In this document: piece after piece, positions 34,012-41,560 of the stretch
Layout of the letters: each line of letters opens with the position of its first letter
Position numbering within the stretch: the stretch's first letter is position 1
Assembly: GCA_965276005.1 (NCBI GenBank)
Contig: OZ254962.1
Location: 2,170,001 to 2,234,000, forward strand
Direction: 5' to 3'
Source of the DNA: G965232465 sp965276005
Lineage (GTDB): Bacteria; Pseudomonadota; Alphaproteobacteria; JAQWUY01
DNA: 64,000 nucleotides
The notes under the pieces: model-generated
The model's input: only the letters and a program-made list of their open reading frames with translations
Databases searched by the model: none
What the model was told of the DNA's origin: nothing
Program-made: the position numbers and the translations under genes

Positions 34012-35046
34012 ATGCACTTAATTACGGGTGGATCTGGGTTTGTTGGGTCTCATATTGCCAAGCAATTGGTGGCACGGGGTGAAGCGGTACGGGTGCTGGA
34101 TATTTGGCGATCGGACGATTTGCCTGATGAGGTGGCGTTTGTTCAGGCGGATATTTTAGACATAAACGCAGTGGACAGGGCGTGTCAAGGGGTCGATTAT
34201 ATTCATCACAATGTGGCATTGGTTCCTTTAACTAAGGCGGGTAAAAAATACCAAGCGGTGAATGTGGGGGGGACAAAAATTATTGTCGATATGGCAAAAA
34301 AGCATCGTGTCAAAATGTTGTGTCACATGTCGTCATCGGCTATATTTGGGGCACCAGATACCATGCCGATTGCCCCTGAATCCCCTATGGGGGCATTGGA
34401 AATTTACGGGCAAGCCAAAGCGGATGCGGATGCGTTGGTGCAAAGTGCTATCAAAGACGGGTTACCCGCTTGTTGCATCCGTCCTCGAACAGTCATTGGC
34501 GAAGGGAGATTGGGTATATTTGAAATATTGTTCGACTGGATAAAGGATGATGCCAATATCTTTATTATTGGCAAGGGTAACAACCTGTTTCAATTTGTCC
34601 ATGTGGAAGATCTTGCCAATGTGTCTATAGAATCGGCACTGCAAAAAAAATCTGGTTTGTACAATGTGGGTACGCATGAATTTGCTACGCTACGGGAAGA
34701 TTTGGAATATATGATACGGGCGGTGGGGAAAAAATCCAAAGTTATTGGCTTGCCGGTGGGGGTGTCAAAAATGGCTTTGTATACACTGGATAAATTGGGG
34801 CTATCGCCGCTAAGCCCATGGCATTATTTAACATATCACAAAGCTTTTTACTACGATACAAAACACATTCAAGATGCTTTAAATTGGACGCCAAAACACA
34901 GCAATCGGGATATGATGGTGCATGCGTATGCATGGTTTGTCGATAGCTTTAACAAACACGCTATCAAAGCCGATGCGTCCAGCCATACCAAGCCCGTAAA
35001 ACAAGGTGTATTAAAAATGTTAAAATACATATCACGGATATTTTAA
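34012..35046 (+). CDS. NAD-dependent epimerase/dehydratase (extended SDR)
   Basis: Extended short-chain dehydrogenase of 344 residues, with nucleotide-binding GGSGFVG (6-12), catalytic serine region MSSSAIFG and the YxxxK pair Y132/K136 (YGQAK). Overall it looks like the NAD-dependent epimerase/3-beta-hydroxysteroid-type group acting on sugars or polyprenyl-linked substrates. It stands at the head of a tight run (next gene 1 base away, then overlaps) with a YdcF-like protein, a small membrane protein, a GMC flavoprotein and a UbiA transferase. In the decaprenyl-phosphoryl-arabinose pathway an oxidation and a reduction epimerise ribose; this protein is a candidate for the reduction. That role is inference. 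Confidence 0.8.
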   Translation: MHLITGGSGFVGSHIAKQLVARGEAVRVLDIWRSDDLPDEVAFVQADILDINAVDRACQGVDYIHHNVALVPLTKAGKKYQAVNVGGTKIIVDMAKKHRVKMLCHMSSSAIFGAPDTMPIAPESPMGALEIYGQAKADADALVQSAIKDGLPACCIRPRTVIGEGRLGIFEILFDWIKDDANIFIIGKGNNLFQFVHVEDLANVSIESALQKKSGLYNVGTHEFATLREDLEYMIRAVGKKSKVIGLPVGVSKMALYTLDKLGLSPLSPWHYLTYHKAFYYDTKHIQDALNWTPKHSNRDMMVHAYAWFVDSFNKHAIKADASSHTKPVKQGVLKMLKYISRIF

Positions 35047-35047
35047 T

Positions 35048-35608
35048 ATGTATCATATTGTTGTCGTTCCCGATGGATTGCAAGCAGACGATAAGGGCAA
35101 TACCACCGATAAGCCGTCTTTTGTGTACAGGGCGGTATTGGACGCTGTGCTAGATTTTTATACAACCCATGCGGATACCGTTATATATTTGGCACCTGCC
35201 AACGCTTTTGGCGGCATGGTACCCGAACACATATCGGCAAAAATGTATTTGGTGCAACGGGGGGTTATGGCGGATCATATTATAACTTGTACCCCCCAAT
35301 TATCGACATATATAGATACTATGGGTAATGCGGTATTTTTAAAACAGCACCTGTGCCATAACAATATCCCGGTACCCACCTGTAATAGCCATTTGTTTGT
35401 TGCCAAGTATCACACCCGCCGGGCGGGATTGTGTTTTACCCACTGTGGATTTAAGTTTGACAAAATCCATTCGATACAGTACGCTACTGCCCGTAATGAA
35501 TCGATTGTAAACCGTTTGTTTTATTATCGCTATCCCGTTTTGCATAGGGTATATGAAATGCTTGCTTATGTACGGGATTACATGCGGATTTTATGTAACA
35601 AAATATGA
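35048..35608 (+). CDS. DUF218/YdcF-ElyC-like protein
   Basis: A 186-residue protein with the DUF218 layout: a beta strand (IVVVPDGL), a Rossmann-like core with TVIYLAPANAFGG, a helix SAKMYLVQRGV, then STYIDTMGNAVFLKQHL and NSHLFVAKYHTRRAGLCF, corresponding to the family's T-EN and H-xRR blocks. Family members such as SanA and ElyC act in envelope or lipid-carrier metabolism by unknown chemistry. No membrane anchor is evident. It begins 1 base after the epimerase stop and overlaps the next start by 4 bases (ATGA), so it belongs to this gene set. Confidence 0.6.
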   Translation: MYHIVVVPDGLQADDKGNTTDKPSFVYRAVLDAVLDFYTTHADTVIYLAPANAFGGMVPEHISAKMYLVQRGVMADHIITCTPQLSTYIDTMGNAVFLKQHLCHNNIPVPTCNSHLFVAKYHTRRAGLCFTHCGFKFDKIHSIQYATARNESIVNRLFYYRYPVLHRVYEMLAYVRDYMRILCNKI

Positions 35609-35901
35609 TATGTGTACCTTATATGATTCGTAAATCCATGCCCGCTTCTGTGGATGCTACCCGGGCGGTGCGGCATGCGGATTTTGTGCGTTTGGCGTTG
35701 TCAAAAGCCCCTGTTCATGTGCGGTTGGCAATTTTTGTATTAACGCTGGTTTTTGTACCTTTATCTATGGTTGGGTTGGGCGGCGTGGTGCGAAAATATA
35801 TCCCCTTGTTTAACCTGTTACTTAGGGTGTATCGGTCGTTGGTGTTTTTACAGCTGTTCGAACAAGGATGGTGTTATGCACATTCCCGCCCCACAGAATA
35901 A
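35605..35901 (+). CDS. Small membrane protein of unknown function
   Basis: A 98-residue basic protein with a hydrophobic segment at about 43-60 (LAIFVLTLVFVPLSMVGLGG) and a second weaker one near 67-80 (IPLFNLLLRVYRSLVFL). I do not recognise a family. The start overlaps the YdcF-like stop by 4 bases (ATGA), and the end overlaps the GMC oxidoreductase start by 26 bases. Both couplings argue that it is a real gene. An alternative ATG lies at 35623. It may anchor or assist the adjacent oxidoreductase at the membrane; this is a guess from position. Confidence 0.6.
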   Translation: MICVPYMIRKSMPASVDATRAVRHADFVRLALSKAPVHVRLAIFVLTLVFVPLSMVGLGGVVRKYIPLFNLLLRVYRSLVFLQLFEQGWCYAHSRPTE

Positions 35902-37324
35902 CCACGCTGATGTCGTTATCGTTGGCACAGGTGCGGGTGCGTCGGTTGTTGCCAAAAACGCCTTAAAATCTGGGTATAGTGTGTTGATGGTTGAGCAGGG
36001 CATACACCACACAGAAGCGGATGTAAAAACCAGTAAAGACTCGTTTACCAAAATGTGGCGGGGATGCGGTTTAACCGCTGGCTTAGGCAAGCCTCCTATT
36101 GCTTATGCAGAGGGCGTATGTGTGGGCGGTACTACGGAAATAAATTCTGCCATATACCAAATACCATACCGGCAAACCATCGATGGCTGGGTGAGCGAGT
36201 ACAACTTAGGCGATGATTGGCGATATGACAATTTAAAACCGTATTATGATAGGGTGTTTGCATATATGAGCGTATCAGAAACACATCCGCATTTTGAAGA
36301 TACGGAGATTCTGTTTAAAGGGGGCAAAAAATGTGGATATAAAGTAGAACACTTGCCACGGGCAATGGATGTTACGGCATCGCTCCCTCCCCGCACCTAT
36401 GCGTGTCCCACACGGGGCAAACAAACGATGAGTCGTACTTTACTGCCCGATGCGTTTCGAAGCGGGGCAACTTGTTTAACCGATTGTTGGGTACATAAAA
36501 TTCACACGAAAAATCGCCGGGCAACCCACATAACCGCTGTACAAAATGGCAAAAAAAGGATCGTAAAGTTTGACAAACTGTTTGTCTGTGGCGGCAGCAT
36601 TCAGACCCCTGCATTATTGCACCGTTCCAGCATACGGAAAAATATAGGTACGACCCTACAATTACACCCCACTATTAAGGTGGTGGCACGGTTTGACCAA
36701 GTGGTACAAACAGGGGAATCTATGGTACCCACCGCTGCGGTAACAGAGTTTTTACCGGACATTCGCATCGGCGGATCTGTGTTTGACACGGGGTTTTTGG
36801 CGATGGGGATTGCCAACAATTATCACCATACGGCAATTTTGATGCACAATCCCGCACATATTGGGTCGTACTATACCATGATAAAACCGCAAGGCAGCGG
36901 ACGGGTGATGGCGATTCCTTTTATCAAAGAACCGTTTGTCAAATACGCCCTAACCAAACAAGATTTTAAAAATTTGCAACAGGGCATTTTATACACGGCA
37001 CAAGTTTTATTTCATGCAGGGGCCAATTTGATATTTCCCGACATAGCCGAGCACAGCGGTTGGACACATATCGACCAAGCCATCACAGATTTACAGACTC
37101 CTATAAAGCCTGCGAATTTTAACCCTATGTCGATACACTTAATGGCATCGTGCCGTCCCGGGGGGAGTGCGGAAACTTCTGCCACAGACCCAAATGGTAA
37201 AGTGTGGGGATTTGACAATATATATATTTGTGATGCTTCGCAAATTCCTACGGCACTGGGGGTTAATCCACAGGCAAGTGTGATGGCGATTAGCGAACAT
37301 CATACACAACGGATATTTGACTAA
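35876..37324 (+). CDS. GMC-family FAD oxidoreductase
   Basis: Flavoprotein of 482 residues in the glucose-methanol-choline oxidoreductase family. It has FAD-binding ADVVIVGTGAGASVVAK (GTGAGAS 17-23) with acidic strand end VEQG, the GMC-type GGTTEINSAIYQIP loop, and the C-terminal catalytic histidine region HLMASCRPGG followed by ALGVNPQASVMA. GMC enzymes oxidise alcohols. Here it could oxidise the 2-hydroxyl of a polyprenyl-phosphoribose, the step done by the unrelated DprE1 in mycobacteria. That role is inferred from the adjacent UbiA transferase and epimerase. The frame is open from 35753, but ATG 35876 with AAGGA nearby gives the standard N-terminus. Confidence 0.82.
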   Translation: MHIPAPQNNHADVVIVGTGAGASVVAKNALKSGYSVLMVEQGIHHTEADVKTSKDSFTKMWRGCGLTAGLGKPPIAYAEGVCVGGTTEINSAIYQIPYRQTIDGWVSEYNLGDDWRYDNLKPYYDRVFAYMSVSETHPHFEDTEILFKGGKKCGYKVEHLPRAMDVTASLPPRTYACPTRGKQTMSRTLLPDAFRSGATCLTDCWVHKIHTKNRRATHITAVQNGKKRIVKFDKLFVCGGSIQTPALLHRSSIRKNIGTTLQLHPTIKVVARFDQVVQTGESMVPTAAVTEFLPDIRIGGSVFDTGFLAMGIANNYHHTAILMHNPAHIGSYYTMIKPQGSGRVMAIPFIKEPFVKYALTKQDFKNLQQGILYTAQVLFHAGANLIFPDIAEHSGWTHIDQAITDLQTPIKPANFNPMSIHLMASCRPGGSAETSATDPNGKVWGFDNIYICDASQIPTALGVNPQASVMAISEHHTQRIFD

Positions 37325-37380
37325 TGGTTTTGTATACGGTACAATGTGGGTAAATATAACTTTATGAAAGTCCAAATGTC

Positions 37381-38211
37381 ATGATAACAGCCGTTTTACA
37401 ACTATTACGCCCAAAGCAATGGGCAAAGAATGTGTTTGTGCTGGGACCTTTGGTGTTTTCCGAACGGTTTTTGTATCCAGAATATATATTTAAAGCAGCG
37501 GTGGCGTTTGTGGTGTTTAGTTTTGTGGCGTCTGTGTTGTATATCTTTAATGATATATGCGATCGCAGGGCTGATATGCAGCACCCGACTAAAAAGTATC
37601 GCCCCGTTGCCAGTGGTGCCGTGTCTGTACCGTTGGCGGTGGGTATAATGGTTGGGCTTGGGGGTATATCGGCGGTGGGGGTGTATATGGTGCCTGCTAT
37701 TTTGCCTATGTTGGGTGTGTATGTGGGGATGATATTGCTATACAGTGTGTGGTTAAAACATACGGCGGTGGTTGAGATGTGTATTGTGGCATCGGGGTTT
37801 GTGTTGCGGACTTTTGTTGGCGGTGATGCTATATCGGCACCGCATTCTAATTGGATGACTATCACGGTGTTTTGTCTGGCGTTGTTTTTAATTACCAGCA
37901 AACGGCGACAGGAACTTGCCCATGTGGGCGATACAGCTCGTACAATCTTGCGACAGTATACGGTGCCCTTATTGGATAAATTTGTTACTTTATCGGCGAC
38001 GGCGACCTTTGTATTTTATACTTTGTTTGTGGCGTTAAACAAACCACAATTAGCCCCCAGCGTCCCCTTTGTGTTATTCGGGTTGATGCGATATATGATG
38101 TTGTTAGAAAACAAAAATATCGAAGACCCAACGGAAGCTGTTATCAAAGATATACCCATTTTGTTAAACGCTTGGTTATGGGGTATTTCCATATTGTATT
38201 TTTTAGCTTGA
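37381..38211 (+). CDS. UbiA-family polyprenyl-phosphate phosphoribosyltransferase-like protein
   Basis: Integral membrane prenyltransferase of 276 residues with about eight segments. The motif NDICDRRADMQHPTKKYRP (57-75) is the NDxxDxxxD pattern with the HPTK...RP extension typical of decaprenyl-phosphate:PRPP 5-phosphoribosyltransferases (mycobacterial Rv3806c/UbiA and, as I recall, the rhizobial Nod-factor arabinosylation protein NoeC), rather than of quinone or haem prenyltransferases. It opens LLRPKQWAKNVFVLGPLVF, also typical. It would make polyprenyl-phosphoryl-5-phosphoribose, the first step to an arabinose or ribose lipid donor. It lies 56 bases after the GMC gene; the promoter of the next gene overlaps its stop codon. 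Confidence 0.82.
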   Translation: MITAVLQLLRPKQWAKNVFVLGPLVFSERFLYPEYIFKAAVAFVVFSFVASVLYIFNDICDRRADMQHPTKKYRPVASGAVSVPLAVGIMVGLGGISAVGVYMVPAILPMLGVYVGMILLYSVWLKHTAVVEMCIVASGFVLRTFVGGDAISAPHSNWMTITVFCLALFLITSKRRQELAHVGDTARTILRQYTVPLLDKFVTLSATATFVFYTLFVALNKPQLAPSVPFVLFGLMRYMMLLENKNIEDPTEAVIKDIPILLNAWLWGISILYFLA

Positions 38212-38236
38212 CAACGCAAATCGTTTAGTATATATT
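38208..38236 (+). promoter_or_regulatory. Sigma-70 promoter of the inverse autotransporter gene
   Basis: TTGACA (38208-38213), 17 bases, TATATT (38231-38236): perfect -35, 5/6 -10. It overlaps the last codons of the UbiA-type gene and lies 94 bases before the autotransporter ATG. Confidence 0.65.
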
Positions 38237-38263
38237 GGGCAGTATCTTTATATGTAGGGCGTA

Positions 38264-38309
38264 TTTTTTCTTTGCCTTACTTCTTTCTTTTATTCTTTTT
38301 TTTCTTTTA
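38264..38309 (+). other. Pyrimidine-rich 5' leader
   Basis: About 46 bases that are almost only T and C on the coding strand (runs such as TTCTTTCTTTTATTC and TTTTTTTTC), between the promoter and the AGGGA ribosome site of the autotransporter gene. It is a low-complexity tract that could vary in length by slippage or act as an unstructured ribosome-access region. Confidence 0.6.
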
Positions 38310-38329
38310 CATTTAGGGAAGTAACTATC

Positions 38330-40756
38330 ATGCTATCTAGAAAATTATCAATTGCTTTTATATTTATGGTGTTTGTACATGGGGCTGTTCAGGCGAATAC
38401 CCCTACATCGAAAATGACACAAACCAAGATGTTTCCATCGGTTGTGGAAACGACTATAAAACGGGGACAGAATCGCTCTATGGGGGAAATTAGCTTTCTT
38501 GCCCCGTTTAGACAGCAAAGCGACAAAATCCACTTTTTCAATTACATTGGCAAGCGGTCTAACATTGGCGGAGCGGAATTTAACTTGGGGTATGGCACCC
38601 GTACCGTTCGCAACAATGCGGTACACGGGTATTATGGATTTTTTGATGTCCGCCGTACGCCCAGCACCAATACTTTTTATCAGCTGACTTTGGGGCGGGA
38701 AAAGTTGTCCAAGAATTTTGATTATCGCATCAATGGGTATGTGCCGTTGTCTGGTAAAAAATCTATGCTTAATACGGTGCGTGACAAAGAGGTTGTCGAA
38801 ACTTCTGGCGGCGGATTGAGTGTGGTATCGGATCACTATGAATATCCTATGGGCGGTATCGACCTCGAAGTCGGCAAGAAATTTTCTACGGGCAGCAGAG
38901 AAATTGGCGTTTGGGGCGGGGCGTACTATTTTGGACACAAGGCGGTAAAAAATATATACGGTCCGATGATACGGGCGGAGATCACCCAAGCCTTTGAGAG
39001 GTCACGGATTAAATTTGGCATGCAATACCAAAACGATACAGTGCGGGGGAAAAACTTTATCAGCCAGCTGACATTTAGTATGGATTTATACGACACGCCA
39101 AAATCTACCAGTGTGCAAAAATCCCGCCAAAAACCCAGTCGAAAAACCTTGAGCTATTTACAACGCCGTATGCTCGATCCGGTGGTACGCGATGTGGATA
39201 TTGTTACCAACCGGGACAAAATCACCGAAACCCCAAAGAGCCTTGCCACCGGTAAGCAATTGAAAAAAATTGTGCGGGTTACAAAGGGATCCGAATTGTT
39301 TAATAGTACCAATAACGGCGAACAAAATACTTTGGTTGTGGTCGAAAATGATATTAAAACTTCATTAGAAATCAAACCCAAAGCCGGACAAGTGCTGGTA
39401 TCTGGCGAGAAAAAACTTATTTTAACCACCGATTCTGGCGTGGTTATGACCATGCGGGTAGGTACAGGCAAACAAAAGAAAATCACCGCCAAAACCAACA
39501 ACCAAAAAGTCATGCAAAACATGACAGGAGCATTGGTGACAGGCATTAAAGTACAAAACAAACTTGCCAATGGCACGGTTGTCAATGCCCCAGCAGATTT
39601 GCCAGCTGGCATTAAGGAACAGGTTGAAAAGGAAAAAACATATAATTTCTTGCGAACTGAACCTGGGAAATACAAATTTTCCAAACAGTGTGAACCCGGT
39701 GAAAGTGGTAAAAATTGTCGTAAAAATGTGACCGTTGACCCGAAAACAGGGGCGTTTACTCTCAAAAGATCGGCGGAAGAATTATCGATGTTTGCGATTG
39801 TTGCCACTGATGCAGGTGGTAACCGGCACCAAATTATGACAAAGGTAAGCACCCCTTATGCCAAGCAATTGGCAGAAAAACAACAACAAAACACTTTACC
39901 AAATGAGGAAACTTATAAAGGTATCCGATTGTTATACGGTAACGATTTTAAATGTAGTAAGGATAAAGGCGTGTTTATGACCTCAGGGGGAAGTGCCTGT
40001 GGTAATGGCGGTAAAACAAAAATTAGATATGTCAAAGATGTGATTGATGGATACTTGGATCCCAACCACAACCCAAATGCGGAAAAAATCATTGCGGCGT
40101 TGAAAAAAAATCAAGCAACCATGACCTTATTTAATAAAAAAGACGATAAGAAAAAAGTGGTTGTGTTCCGTGAATTGATGGGCAATAACCAAGATTTACA
40201 AGCGGATGAAACTTTTGTAACTGCTGGCAACGATGGCAAGGGGTTAAGTAAGGATGGCAGTGCCCGTAATGCGGCATTAGAAGAAGTTGTCCACTTGATT
40301 CAAAATTACGGTATGGATTATGCCGTCCCCGATTGGCAAGAGCGGCTAAATGATGCCACAGACAAAGCTCTTAGGGATGATAAATTGAATTGGCAAGACA
40401 AAGGGGAGTATGGTGAGTATGAGGAGAATGGCAAGGAGAAAAAGGGAGTAATACCGGGATCTAATCCAGATGGCACTAGTGATGACGATAACGCCTTGCC
40501 CCGCCGTGACTTAGACGACGAATATTTTGCCGATGCGGTCGAAGCGTACTTTAATATGCGTGGTGGTAGAGGATATATTAAAGACACCTTCGTATGTAGC
40601 AGCGGTGGTCTTGGCGATGGCTTGCGCACATGTGGTAAAGGCGATGCAGCAGGTACAACCGCCCGTGAAGAGCTGGAGCTAAATCACAAAGTGGTATACG
40701 ACCTAGTCGAAGAAATGTTCGGCAAAAACAGAAAGAAATTCTTTTTAACAGAGTAA
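38330..40756 (+). CDS. Inverse autotransporter (intimin/invasin-type barrel) with metallopeptidase-like C-terminal domain
   Basis: Outer-membrane surface protein of 808 residues. A signal peptide (about 1-22, ending VQA) is followed by an intimin/invasin-type beta-barrel at about 45-265, with repeats such as GGAEFNLGYGTRTV, GYYGFFDVRRTPSTN, LTLGREKLSKNFDYRINGY and GGIDLEVGKKF, and the exit segment RRMLDPVVRDVDIV. The passenger (about 300-808) is not a string of Ig domains. Its last 270 residues look like a gluzincin-type metallopeptidase fold, with EEVVH (651-655) where HEXXH is expected and a downstream DEYFADAVEAYF helix (E731/E738). The first His is Glu, so activity is doubtful. Three cysteine pairs suggest disulfides. 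It could be an adhesin, effector or protease. Confidence 0.78.
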   Translation: MLSRKLSIAFIFMVFVHGAVQANTPTSKMTQTKMFPSVVETTIKRGQNRSMGEISFLAPFRQQSDKIHFFNYIGKRSNIGGAEFNLGYGTRTVRNNAVHGYYGFFDVRRTPSTNTFYQLTLGREKLSKNFDYRINGYVPLSGKKSMLNTVRDKEVVETSGGGLSVVSDHYEYPMGGIDLEVGKKFSTGSREIGVWGGAYYFGHKAVKNIYGPMIRAEITQAFERSRIKFGMQYQNDTVRGKNFISQLTFSMDLYDTPKSTSVQKSRQKPSRKTLSYLQRRMLDPVVRDVDIVTNRDKITETPKSLATGKQLKKIVRVTKGSELFNSTNNGEQNTLVVVENDIKTSLEIKPKAGQVLVSGEKKLILTTDSGVVMTMRVGTGKQKKITAKTNNQKVMQNMTGALVTGIKVQNKLANGTVVNAPADLPAGIKEQVEKEKTYNFLRTEPGKYKFSKQCEPGESGKNCRKNVTVDPKTGAFTLKRSAEELSMFAIVATDAGGNRHQIMTKVSTPYAKQLAEKQQQNTLPNEETYKGIRLLYGNDFKCSKDKGVFMTSGGSACGNGGKTKIRYVKDVIDGYLDPNHNPNAEKIIAALKKNQATMTLFNKKDDKKKVVVFRELMGNNQDLQADETFVTAGNDGKGLSKDGSARNAALEEVVHLIQNYGMDYAVPDWQERLNDATDKALRDDKLNWQDKGEYGEYEENGKEKKGVIPGSNPDGTSDDDNALPRRDLDDEYFADAVEAYFNMRGGRGYIKDTFVCSSGGLGDGLRTCGKGDAAGTTAREELELNHKVVYDLVEEMFGKNRKKFFLTE

Positions 40757-40840
40757 AGGAAAAATGGCAGGGGTGTCTGATAAAGGCACTCCTCAAAAAT
40801 TGTTTGACCAATGCTATATTTTCATGGTACACTCCCCGCT

Positions 40841-41044
40841 GTGAATATATGGCAATTCTTTGATAAAAACCCTTGGTTGTATGTAGTAACTTTATTTGTA
40901 CTGTTGTATGTAATAAAATTGCTTGTCGACGCATATATGTACGCAACCATCGGGCTTAAAGAATATAAAATCGATTTTAAACAACCGCATCAAAAAAGGG
41001 ATAAAAAATGGATACAGTTTTATTTTATATATTGCCCACTGTAA
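40841..41044 (+). CDS. Small membrane protein, unknown (first of an overlapping pair)
   Basis: From a GTG at 40841 (or an ATG at 40811) an open frame encodes about 67-77 residues with one strong membrane segment (PWLYVVTLFVLLYVIKLLVDA) and a basic cytoplasmic-like tail (KQPHQKRDKKW). I recognise no family. It overlaps the next small frame by 37 bases. Hydrophobic plus charged composition and the coupling favour a real gene, but no good ribosome site is visible. Confidence 0.35.
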   Translation: MNIWQFFDKNPWLYVVTLFVLLYVIKLLVDAYMYATIGLKEYKIDFKQPHQKRDKKWIQFYFIYCPL

Positions 41045-41169
41045 TTTTTTTAGTAGAAATATGGGCTTTTAGCAAAAGGAAGAAAGCTATCCAAAATCTT
41101 TATAGATGTGCTACCCGTCTTGCGATTACAAGAGATAAAATCGTCTTAAACACATGTACAATGGGATAA
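41008..41169 (+). CDS. Small membrane protein, unknown (second of an overlapping pair)
   Basis: A 53-residue frame, start ATG 41008 after AAAAAAGGGA, with one N-terminal membrane segment (about 4-20: VLFYILPTVIFLVEIWAF) and a basic tail. It ends 3 bases before the ATG of the ArnE-like gene, so it looks like the leading part of that operon. I recognise no family; its topology would let it partner another small membrane protein. It was found by reading the gap between the autotransporter and arn genes. Confidence 0.4.
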   Translation: MDTVLFYILPTVIFLVEIWAFSKRKKAIQNLYRCATRLAITRDKIVLNTCTMG

Positions 41170-41172
41170 CCC

Positions 41173-41547
41173 ATGACACAAATAACCTACTTACCCCTTA
41201 TTTTAACCGCTGTTTTTTTAAATGCTGCTGCCCAGCTTGCCTTAAAACAGGGGGCGGGGCGATTGGGGGGGATGTCGTTTAGCCTCGATAACATTGTCCC
41301 TATTGGCATACAGGTTGTGTTTAATGCGTGGATATTTTTGGGCTTGCTGTTGTATGGGGTATCGGTGGTGCTGTGGATTTTGGCGTTGTCCCGGGTCGAG
41401 GTGTCGTATGCGTATCCGTTGTTATCGGTGGGCTATGTTGTTGTCGCCATTGCCGGCTATTTTGTGTTTCATGAACCGTTGTCGGCTACTAAGATATTGG
41501 GTATTGCCTTAATCGTTGCCGGGGTTATTTTTCTGTCCAGACCGTAA
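41173..41547 (+). CDS. ArnE/EamA-like small flippase subunit
   Basis: Four-segment membrane protein of 124 residues in the small multidrug resistance/EamA group. It resembles ArnE and ArnF, which flip undecaprenyl-phosphate-L-Ara4N across the inner membrane: AAAQLALKQGA in segment 1 and the second-half pattern VSYAYPLLSVGYVVVAIAGY, FHEPLSATKILGIALIVAG. It lies 13 bases before arnC, which supports this role over drug export. E. coli uses an ArnE-ArnF pair; only one such gene is present here, so it may act as a homodimer or have a partner elsewhere. Confidence 0.75.
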   Translation: MTQITYLPLILTAVFLNAAAQLALKQGAGRLGGMSFSLDNIVPIGIQVVFNAWIFLGLLLYGVSVVLWILALSRVEVSYAYPLLSVGYVVVAIAGYFVFHEPLSATKILGIALIVAGVIFLSRP

Positions 41548-41560
41548 AAAAGGATAAACC

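Noticed and set aside
38348..38989. Minus-strand 213-codon frame inside the autotransporter gene
   Set aside because: Antisense to the beta-barrel coding region, with no ribosome site or family match.
39154..39852. Minus-strand 232-codon frame inside the autotransporter gene
   Set aside because: Antisense shadow; Ser/Thr/Leu-rich with no domain, and the sense protein is well supported.
40757..40810. Rho-independent terminator after the autotransporter gene
   Set aside because: GGGGTGTC and GGCACTCC can pair around TGATAAA with two wobble pairs, but no T tract follows; too weak to annotate.
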